Source: Clostridiales bacterium | Lineage (GTDB): Bacteria; Bacillota; Clostridia; Christensenellales; Aristaeellaceae | Assembly: GCA_019420065.1 (NCBI GenBank) | Contig: JAHZHX010000095.1 | Coordinates: 1 to 5,263, forward strand | Direction: 5' to 3' | Length of the DNA: 5,263 nt | Shown here: positions 1 to 5,263 of the stretch, in pieces | How the letters are laid out: every line of letters begins with the position of its first letter | Numbering within the stretch: position 1 is the stretch's first letter | Program-made: the position numbers and the translations under genes | The notes under the pieces: generated by a model | Database searches by the model: none | The model's input: only the letters and a program-made list of their open reading frames with translations | What the model was told of the DNA's origin: nothing

Positions 1-2568
1 AGTCTAACACTCCCCTCCACGGTAAAGTCCATCGGCGAGAGTGCATTTGAAAGCGCTTGGTGCCAAGAGCTCTATCTGGGCGGCAAAGTGGAAAGCATCG
101 GCCCGCGCGCCTTTGCCAAAACCTCGCTGAACTATATGGTATTCGATCTCTACGCTCCCATTGATATTGCCCCGGATGCGTTCGTCGAGACCTACCTGGC
201 CGACCTTGATCTGCCATGGGACAGCTCCTTTGAGAACCGCGACGCATATGCGGAGCTGCTGAAGGATCAGTGCCCGGACTGCACCGTCTGGATCAACAAC
301 CCCGACAGCGGCGGCGTGGCGGAGTATCCGGTCAACAAGTCGGAGATCACGACCATTGAAAACGGCGTGTGGACGGTATATAACGGCGATCAGAAGGATC
401 TGACCGTCTGGACGGCTTATGACGAAATCGATGTCACCGCGCTGGGCGACGGCCTGTTCAAGGGCAACCAGAGCATCCGCTCCTTCTATCCCCACCATTG
501 CGGCTGGTTCACCACCATTGGCAACGAGGCCTTCGCCGACAGCAGCGTGGAATATGTGGAGCTGTTCGGCTCCATCACCACTATCGGCGATGAGGCCTTC
601 CGCAACTGCATGAATATCACCGAGCTATCCCTGCCCGAATCGCTGACCAGCATCGGCTCCGGCGCGTTCAAGGGCTGCACGGGCGTCACCGAGCTGACCC
701 TGCCCGCATCCCTGACCAGCGTTGGCTCCGGCGCGCTGGAGGACTGCACGAATCTCAAAAAGCTCGTTGTGCGCTGCGATCCCTCCATCCTTCCGGCGGA
801 CATGGTCGATGTGCTGGCGAACGTCGACGAACTCTACATCTCCGCTGACGCGACCACAGAGCAGGTGCGCACGCTGTCCGAGCTGATTGGCCGCCCCTGG
901 TACGATCCGGTTCCCCGCGAAGGCGAGCAGAGCGCGTTTGTACGCATGCCCTACGAGCCGCTGCCAGGCGATGACTTCTGGTACGACGAAGAGTATAGCC
1001 GCCTGGATGCCTATCAGGGCTACGAGCTCAACCTGATCCTGCCCCGTGAGATCGATGGCGTGCAGCTGTCGATGATCGGCGGCGCCATGATGACCCGCGC
1101 CAGCTACGGCGACAACTATGATGTGGAACTTCCGGTTCGCTCCCTCGTGATTCCTGAAACCTACACGGAGATTCCCTACTATGCCTTTGAAAACTGCGAA
1201 ACGCTGGAGACGGTGGTCTGCTACGCACCCATCGAAAACCTTCCGGACTGCTTATTCAAGGGCTGTACCAACCTGCGCGAGGTGATCTTCGTAGGCGGCG
1301 TGCGCAATCTGGGCATGTATCTCTTTGACGGCTGCGAAAGTCTTGAGACGGTTTACCTCGGCGGATACGTCCAAGACATCAGCGAATATGCCTTCCTGAA
1401 TGAGGATCAGAGCGAGGCCTTCCGCTTAGAGGATTGCATCACCGATCCAGCGCAGATGCCCGATGTGGACGCGCTGCTGGCGGCTGTAAAGTGTGACCCG
1501 ATGCCTACGCCCGACCCCACAGCGACGCCTGCGCCCGCCATGCCCATCGGCGACGAGGGCAGGGCCTACTTCGGCACATGGCAGGCGGAAACCATGGACA
1601 TGGGTGGCGTGGTATTCAACGTCGCTGACATGGGCATGGTCATGGAGCTCACGCTGAATGCCGATGGCGTGGCCTCCATGTACGACGGCGAATCTACCGA
1701 TGCCGCCACATGGACGCTCGTGGACGGTACTGCCTATATCGACGGCACGACGCTTACGCTGACCGAGGATAACAGACTCTGCATGGAAGAGGATGGTGTG
1801 AAGCTGTATTTTGTGCCCGCAAGACAGACGGATGGGCCGCTTCCAACGTCTGAACCGACAGAGACGGTGACAGGGTTGGAGGATTATACCGGCACATGGC
1901 ACGCTTGCTATCTTGTGACGGGCGGCATGACCGGCGATCCCCGTAGCCTGATGAATCTGGAGATCACGCTGACGCTGAACGAAGACGGAACAGGGATACT
2001 GACTTTCCCGGAGCCTGAAGAAAAGCTGTGGTATCAGGATGCGGCAAGCGGCGCTGTGTTCTTTGGCGACGGCGGCGATGCACCGGATATGCCGCTGACG
2101 CTGCTGGAGCATGGATTCCTGCGATATGGCAGCGCTGCTGGCGATGGCAATGCGTTGGGTGGGTACATCATTTTCAGCCAGGACGAAAATGCCGAGTGGA
2201 CGCCGGAATTTGTGAATGAACCGCTTGTTTCAGCTACGCAGCCCCCTTCCGCATCGGTCATTGCTGGGGACGGCGCTGAGGAGGAGCGACTGGAACGCAA
2301 ATTCATCTGCATCAGCGCCGATGTGAACGGCTATGCGATGGATGCGGCCATGTTGGGCGGCGAATATTCCATGACGTTCCACGCCAATGGCACGATGGAT
2401 TTCGTCATGGTCGGAACGCTGATCCCGAATCTGAGCTGGATGCAAGGTGAGGGTGTGTATGTGATTGATTATTATGGAACGCCGCTGGAGGCAACCCTGA
2501 CAGAAGAAGGATTCGACTTGAACTACTTCGATTCCATGCTGATGCACTTCACAGCGGAAAAAGAATGA
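1..2568 (+). CDS. BspA-like leucine-rich repeat protein with three C-terminal lipocalin-like modules (5' partial)
   Basis: The reading frame is open from base 1 and the first residues already match the BspA-type LRR consensus (LTLPSTVKSIGESAF), so the true start, and any signal peptide, lies upstream; the ATG at 88 is internal. In visible-residue numbering, LRR blocks lie at about 1-47, 148-255 and 381-466, with the pattern IGxxAFxxCxxLxxLxLPxSL and cysteines spaced 23 apart (C203, C226, C249; C399, C422, C445). Residues 48-147 and 256-380 are non-canonical insertions. A Pro/Thr-rich linker (about 500-515) leads to three beta-rich modules at 523-607, 629-726 and 766-855; the first two open with GTW. 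No LPxTG motif or C-terminal membrane helix is present, so any anchor would be N-terminal. BspA-like LRR proteins of gut and oral bacteria are usually secreted or surface-exposed and bind host or matrix ligands. The ligand here is unknown, and export is inferred because the N-terminus is not visible. The gene ends 15 bases before the next one, suggesting cotranscription. Confidence 0.9.
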   Translation, partial: SLTLPSTVKSIGESAFESAWCQELYLGGKVESIGPRAFAKTSLNYMVFDLYAPIDIAPDAFVETYLADLDLPWDSSFENRDAYAELLKDQCPDCTVWINNPDSGGVAEYPVNKSEITTIENGVWTVYNGDQKDLTVWTAYDEIDVTALGDGLFKGNQSIRSFYPHHCGWFTTIGNEAFADSSVEYVELFGSITTIGDEAFRNCMNITELSLPESLTSIGSGAFKGCTGVTELTLPASLTSVGSGALEDCTNLKKLVVRCDPSILPADMVDVLANVDELYISADATTEQVRTLSELIGRPWYDPVPREGEQSAFVRMPYEPLPGDDFWYDEEYSRLDAYQGYELNLILPREIDGVQLSMIGGAMMTRASYGDNYDVELPVRSLVIPETYTEIPYYAFENCETLETVVCYAPIENLPDCLFKGCTNLREVIFVGGVRNLGMYLFDGCESLETVYLGGYVQDISEYAFLNEDQSEAFRLEDCITDPAQMPDVDALLAAVKCDPMPTPDPTATPAPAMPIGDEGRAYFGTWQAETMDMGGVVFNVADMGMVMELTLNADGVASMYDGESTDAATWTLVDGTAYIDGTTLTLTEDNRLCMEEDGVKLYFVPARQTDGPLPTSEPTETVTGLEDYTGTWHACYLVTGGMTGDPRSLMNLEITLTLNEDGTGILTFPEPEEKLWYQDAASGAVFFGDGGDAPDMPLTLLEHGFLRYGSAAGDGNALGGYIIFSQDENAEWTPEFVNEPLVSATQPPSASVIAGDGAEEERLERKFICISADVNGYAMDAAMLGGEYSMTFHANGTMDFVMVGTLIPNLSWMQGEGVYVIDYYGTPLEATLTEEGFDLNYFDSMLMHFTAEKE
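643..750 (+). repeat. Near-identical tandem LRR units at DNA level
   Basis: Two 39-base segments, 643-681 and 712-750, lie 69 bases (23 codons) apart and match at 33 of 39 positions by my count. Both encode LTSxGSGAxxxCT. They are two consecutive LRR units in the block around residues 192-255. The similarity at DNA level is higher than among the other LRR units here, which suggests a fairly recent in-frame unit duplication or gene conversion. Confidence 0.75.
1141..1398 (+). repeat. Third LRR block, three 23-residue units
   Basis: Residues 381-466 of the first protein contain three LRR_5-type units with cysteines at 399, 422 and 445, each within an F-x-x-C or F-x-G-C context (AFENCETLE, LFKGCTNLR, LFDGCESLE). 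Unlike the second block, the DNA of these units has diverged, so this is an older repeat preserved at protein level. An insertion of about 125 residues separates it from the preceding block. Confidence 0.8.
1567..2565 (+). repeat. Three diverged lipocalin-like modules
   Basis: The C-terminal 333 residues of the first protein read as three copies of one beta-rich module. Copy 1 (residues 523-607) and copy 2 (629-726) begin YFGTWQ and YTGTWH, continue with an MELTLNADG or ITLTLNEDG strand-turn, and end in a short hydrophobic strand (KLYFVP, GYIIFS). Copy 3 (766-855) begins RKFI, keeps the strand-turn as MTFHANGTMDF, and closes with LMHFTAEKE at the C-terminus. Modules of this kind often follow LRR or Pro-rich segments in exported clostridial proteins; their ligand is not known to me. 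The lipocalin-like label rests on pattern only. Confidence 0.6.
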
Positions 2569-2569
2569 C

Positions 2570-2576
2570 GAGGTGA
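2570..2576 (+). promoter_or_regulatory. Shine-Dalgarno site of the zinc-ribbon membrane protein gene
   Basis: GAGGTGA lies immediately after the upstream TGA stop and 7 bases before the ATG at 2584. It matches the anti-Shine-Dalgarno end of 16S rRNA well and fixes this start. Its closeness to the upstream stop would allow ribosomes to reinitiate, so translation of the two genes may be coupled. Confidence 0.85.
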
Positions 2577-2583
2577 GAAAATA

Positions 2584-3867
2584 ATGTCTACTAAAGCCTA
2601 CAATTGCCCCGCCTGTGGCGCGCCGCTTGCCTTTAATGCGCAGAGTGGAAAGATGGAATGTGCCTCCTGCGGCAACGCGTTTGACACCGAGGCGATGGAA
2701 GTCCTGTCCACCGCGGAAAACCGGGAGAAGATTTCCTTTGAAAATGCCGCGCAGAACTTTGAAGAAAACGAGAGCGGCGTGCAGGCCTATGCCTGCAAGA
2801 ACTGCGGCGCAGAGCTGATGACCGAGGACACCACCACCGCCGCCTGCTGCCCCTACTGCGGAAGCCCGACCGTGCTGCCCGACCGGCTGGCAGGCGGCGT
2901 GAAGCCGGAATGGATCGTGCCGTTCAAAATCACCTGCGCGCAGGCGCAGCAGCAGTTCAACGACTACTTCAAGGGCAAGCGCCTGCTGCCCAACCTGTTC
3001 CTCGAGGGGCGCAACCGCATTTCCGAGATGCGCAAGCTGTATGTGCCGTACTGGCTATTCGGCTGCGGCGCGGAAGCGGATATACTCTACGACGCAGAAA
3101 AGGTTCACACAGAACGGCGCGGAGACTGGGAAATCACCCGCACGGAGCACTACCTTGTGCGCCGCTACGGCCATATGCGGTTTGAGAATATTCCGGTGGA
3201 CGGCAGCGTGAAGCTGGATGACAAGATCGCTGAGTCCATCGAGCCGTATGACATGAGCGAAGCCATTCCCTTTGAGGCGGCTGTGCTGGCGGGCGCGATG
3301 GCCGACCGCGCCGACGCAGAGCAGGGTGAATGCGAAAAGCGCGCCGTAGAGCGCGTGGAACACAGCGTATCCGCCGCGATTCGTGATACAGTTAGAGGCT
3401 ACGACACAGTTATGGAACGCAGCAAGTCCATCTACACCTCTGATGGTACCGCCGTCGCCGCGCTGATGCCCGTATGGCTCATGACCACGGTCAAGGAGAA
3501 TAAAACCTACACCTTCGCCGTCAACGGTCAGACGGGCAGCCTGACCTGCGACGTGCCGACAGACAAGAAGAAGGCGGTTCTCTGGGGCGGAGGAATTTTC
3601 GCCGTACTGTTCGCACTCGTGGCTGCCATACTGTCGCTGATTGATGCGATGGGCAGCGGCACGCTGCTGATGGGCGGAATTTTCGCGCTGATTGTGGCGG
3701 TGTGTGCCGTGGGCGTGATGAAGGGCAAGCTCCATCAGGCCGCGCGTCAGAGCGCCGCTGCCGATTATCTGGTCGATGGTTCATTTGTATTGGATGTGAA
3801 TTTCGACCAATTCCTGTATGCTGAAACGAAAAAGCGCAAAATCGAAACCAACACGCAGAAGAAATAA
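2584..3867 (+). CDS. Zinc-ribbon membrane protein with C-terminal two-helix hairpin (YdjG-like)
   Basis: This complete 427-residue gene has its ATG set by a strong ribosome site. Two zinc ribbons stand at the N-terminus: C8xxC11 with C26xxC29, and C71xxC74 with C89xxC92 (C88 gives an extra adjacent cysteine). A middle domain of about 105-320 carries motifs typical of TFIIB-type zinc-ribbon membrane proteins of Bacillota: IVPFKI (111-116), YVPYWLF (153-159), ESIEPYD followed by IPFE (about 217-231), MPVWLMTT (295-302) and a YTFAVNGQTG segment (309-318). Two hydrophobic helices at about 332-353 and 360-379 form a hairpin, preceded by KKK and followed by KGK, so the ribbons and the 48-residue tail both probably face the cytoplasm. 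Such proteins are often mislabelled as PriA helicase or RNA polymerase subunits; no helicase motif is present. In Bacillus subtilis the comparable YdjG works with an SPFH partner in PspA membrane-stress localisation. The SPFH gene follows after 15 bases, supporting a shared role. The biochemical activity is unknown; a scaffold is my inference. Confidence 0.9.
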   Translation: MSTKAYNCPACGAPLAFNAQSGKMECASCGNAFDTEAMEVLSTAENREKISFENAAQNFEENESGVQAYACKNCGAELMTEDTTTAACCPYCGSPTVLPDRLAGGVKPEWIVPFKITCAQAQQQFNDYFKGKRLLPNLFLEGRNRISEMRKLYVPYWLFGCGAEADILYDAEKVHTERRGDWEITRTEHYLVRRYGHMRFENIPVDGSVKLDDKIAESIEPYDMSEAIPFEAAVLAGAMADRADAEQGECEKRAVERVEHSVSAAIRDTVRGYDTVMERSKSIYTSDGTAVAALMPVWLMTTVKENKTYTFAVNGQTGSLTCDVPTDKKKAVLWGGGIFAVLFALVAAILSLIDAMGSGTLLMGGIFALIVAVCAVGVMKGKLHQAARQSAAADYLVDGSFVLDVNFDQFLYAETKKRKIETNTQKK

Positions 3868-3868
3868 C

Positions 3869-3875
3869 AGGAGGA
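3869..3875 (+). promoter_or_regulatory. Shine-Dalgarno site of the SPFH protein gene
   Basis: AGGAGGA sits 7 bases before the ATG at 3883 and just after the TAA stop at 3865-3867. It is nearly a perfect consensus site and supports this start over later ATG codons. The spacing repeats that seen before the preceding gene. Confidence 0.9.
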
Positions 3876-3882
3876 CAAACGC

Positions 3883-5263
3883 ATGGGATTGATTGCAGCG
3901 GGCCTGAATGCTGTCGGCGGAACGCTGGCCAGCCAATGGAAAGAGTATTTTTATGTGGACGCTCTGCCGGATAACGTGCTTGCGACGAAAGCAGCGAAAA
4001 AGACCAAGGGACGCTTCGGCGGCAGCCGCTTTGAGGATGACAACGTTATTTCCGACGGCTCTGTGATCGCCGTGGCCGATGGTCAGTGCATGATGATCGT
4101 GGATCAGGGAAAGGTCGTGGACTTCTGCGCCGAGCCCGGAGAGTACATCTTTGATTTGAACGGTGAGCCCAGTCTGTTCTATGGCGCTTTCGATAGCGAC
4201 AAGGCCATGATGCTTTTGAAGGAAACGTTTGATCGCTTTTCCTTTGGCGGGCAGGCGGGCAAGGATCAGCGGGTGTATTTCTTCAACACCAAGGAAATTC
4301 TCGGCAACAAGTACGGCACGCCCAGCGCCGTCCCCTTCCGCGTTGTAGATTCAAACATTGGGTTGGACGTGGATATTTCCATCCGCTGCTTTGGTGAATA
4401 CAGCTATCGCATTGTAAATCCCATGCTGTTTTACACCAATGTCTGCGGCAACGTGGAGGAAGATTACACCCGCGACCAGATTGACAGCCAGCTTAAGAGC
4501 GAGCTGCTGACGGCGCTTCAGCCCGCATTTGCGAAAATTTCGGAGATGGGCATTCGGTACAGTGCTCTGCCCGGGCACACGCTGGAGATTGCACGAGCGC
4601 TTAACGAGGTGCTTTCGGAAAAGTGGACGAATCTGCGCGGTGTAGAAATCGTGTCCTTCGGCGTGAATTCTGTCAAGGCCTCCGAAGAGGATGAAGCCAT
4701 GATCAAAGAGCTCCAGCGCAACGCCGTTTTCCGCAATACCAATATGGCTGCGGCGCATCTGGTAGGCGCACAGGCACAGGCCATGCAGGACGCAGCAAAG
4801 AATACCGGCGGCGCATTTACTGGATTTATGGGCATGAACATGGCCCAAGGCAGCGGTATGAATGCTGCGCAGCTATTTCAGATGGGCGCGCAGCCGCAGA
4901 ACACTTCAGCACCTAAAGAAACCACACGAAGCTGGAAGTGTACCTGCGGGGCGACGGTCACCGGCAAATTCTGCCCCGAGTGCGGTTCCAAGAAGCCAGA
5001 GCCGGTAGGCAACGCCTGGAAATGCGCCTGTGGAGCGACGGTCACTGGCAAGTTCTGTCCTGAGTGTGGTTCCCCTAAACCAGCGGATGAAGGCTGGACT
5101 TGCTCCTGCGGAGCGGTGAACAAGGGCAAGTTTTGCGCGGAATGCGGCGCAAAGAAGCCCGCAGGCGCGCCTCTCTACCGCTGCGACAAATGCGGCTGGT
5201 CACCTGCCGATCCGAAGAATCCGCCCAAATTCTGCCCCGAATGCGGCGATCCATTCGACGCTC
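3883..5263 (+). CDS. SPFH-domain protein with four C-terminal zinc ribbons (YdjI/COG4260-like, 3' partial)
   Basis: The frame is open from the ATG at 3883 to the end of the window (460 full codons). A Gly/Ala-rich amphipathic start (1-19), likely for membrane association, leads into the SPFH region at about 20-265. Its family signatures include WKEYFYVD (19-26), an IVDQGKVVDF stretch (72-81), PGEYIFD (85-91), FFNTKEILGNKYGT (133-146) and a DVDISIRCFGEYSYRI region (162-177). A charged helix (about 266-306) and a Gly/Ala/Met/Gln-rich linker (about 307-345) follow. Four zinc ribbons then run in tandem, with cysteines at 353/355/364/367, 381/383/392/395, 407/409/418/421 and 434/437/451/454. The last ribbon, CDKCGW to CGDPFD, resembles the normal C-terminus of this family, so few residues should be missing. 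SPFH proteins oligomerise on membranes; Bacillus subtilis YdjI helps bring PspA to the membrane. Despite an older 'membrane protease subunit' label, no protease motif is seen. The partner is probably the zinc-ribbon membrane protein encoded 15 bases upstream. Confidence 0.93.
   Translation, partial: MGLIAAGLNAVGGTLASQWKEYFYVDALPDNVLATKAAKKTKGRFGGSRFEDDNVISDGSVIAVADGQCMMIVDQGKVVDFCAEPGEYIFDLNGEPSLFYGAFDSDKAMMLLKETFDRFSFGGQAGKDQRVYFFNTKEILGNKYGTPSAVPFRVVDSNIGLDVDISIRCFGEYSYRIVNPMLFYTNVCGNVEEDYTRDQIDSQLKSELLTALQPAFAKISEMGIRYSALPGHTLEIARALNEVLSEKWTNLRGVEIVSFGVNSVKASEEDEAMIKELQRNAVFRNTNMAAAHLVGAQAQAMQDAAKNTGGAFTGFMGMNMAQGSGMNAAQLFQMGAQPQNTSAPKETTRSWKCTCGATVTGKFCPECGSKKPEPVGNAWKCACGATVTGKFCPECGSPKPADEGWTCSCGAVNKGKFCAECGAKKPAGAPLYRCDKCGWSPADPKNPPKFCPECGDPFDA
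4933..5256 (+). repeat. Four tandem zinc-ribbon units
   Basis: Units start at about 4933, 5017, 5095 and 5176, with periods of 28, 26 and 27 codons measured between first cysteines. Units 1-3 share the short form CxC-x8-CxxC, beginning with Trp and ending in a Lys/Pro-rich spacer; unit 4 has CxxC-x13-CxxC and a different spacer. Units 1 and 2 agree at 20 of 22 residues from the Trp onward, yet about 10 of those codons differ silently. That pattern points to an older duplication kept by selection on protein sequence rather than a recent copy or an assembly artefact. Confidence 0.88.

Noticed and set aside
88..90. ATG as the start of the first gene
   Set aside because: The same frame is open upstream to base 1 and encodes LRR consensus residues there; no Shine-Dalgarno sequence precedes the ATG at a suitable distance.
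4..498. Minus-strand ORF of 164 residues
   Set aside because: It is antisense to clear LRR coding sequence, shows no recognisable domain, and is explained by the codon bias of the plus-strand gene.
1426..2112. Minus-strand ORF of 228 residues
   Set aside because: The product is rich in His, Arg and Cys with no coherent domain, and it lies wholly opposite the linker and beta-module coding region, where the plus-strand repeats are meaningful.
3055..3735. Minus-strand ORF of 226 residues
   Set aside because: It is antisense to conserved motifs and the membrane hairpin of the zinc-ribbon membrane protein; its composition is typical of a shadow frame.
2584..3867. Annotation as a PriA helicase, RNA polymerase subunit or TFIIB transcription factor
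   Set aside because: Only the zinc ribbons resemble those proteins. No Walker or helicase motifs or cyclin-fold repeats are visible, and the membrane hairpin places it with membrane proteins.
4351..4848. Minus-strand ORF of 165 residues
   Set aside because: It is antisense to the SPFH region, whose family signatures are clear on the plus strand.
4878..5129. Minus-strand ORF encoding a repetitive peptide with EPHSGQNLPVTVAPQ twice
   Set aside because: The repetition is only the reverse complement of the tandem zinc-ribbon units.
4933..5256. Possible CRISPR or other non-coding repeat array
   Set aside because: The repeats are in frame, have periods of 26-28 codons, vary silently, and encode zinc-binding cysteines; they are protein repeats.

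Overview
The window is one stretch of a plus-strand operon with three large genes packed head to tail and almost no non-coding DNA. Both gaps between genes are 15 bases, and each holds a strong Shine-Dalgarno sequence. The first gene is cut at its 5' end and the third at its 3' end, so no promoter or terminator is visible. High G+C by eye, strong AGGAGG-type ribosome sites, and BspA-like leucine-rich repeats next to zinc-ribbon and SPFH proteins suggest a high-GC member of the Clostridia (Bacillota), probably gut-associated. That placement is inference; there is no rRNA or other marker here.

Region 1-2568 is the C-terminal 855 residues of a probable secreted or surface protein. It has BspA-type leucine-rich repeats in three blocks with a 23-residue period, then a Pro/Thr-rich linker, then three diverged copies of a small beta-rich, lipocalin-like module. 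Region 2584-3867 is a complete 427-residue membrane protein: two N-terminal zinc ribbons, a large conserved middle domain, and a two-helix membrane hairpin near the C-terminus. Region 3883 to the window end is an SPFH (stomatin/prohibitin/flotillin) protein of the YdjI/COG4260 type. It carries four tandem C-terminal zinc ribbons and has no stop before base 5263, although the match to the family's usual ending suggests only a few codons are missing.

The second and third genes together resemble the zinc-ribbon membrane protein and SPFH pair of Bacillus subtilis (YdjG and YdjI), which belong to the PspA membrane-stress system. By analogy, the two cytoplasmic-facing zinc-ribbon proteins may form a membrane-associated scaffold. 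Their tight linkage to an extracellular LRR/beta-barrel protein is the least explained part of the locus and suggests a cell-envelope function. All long antisense ORFs were judged to be shadows of the three genes.
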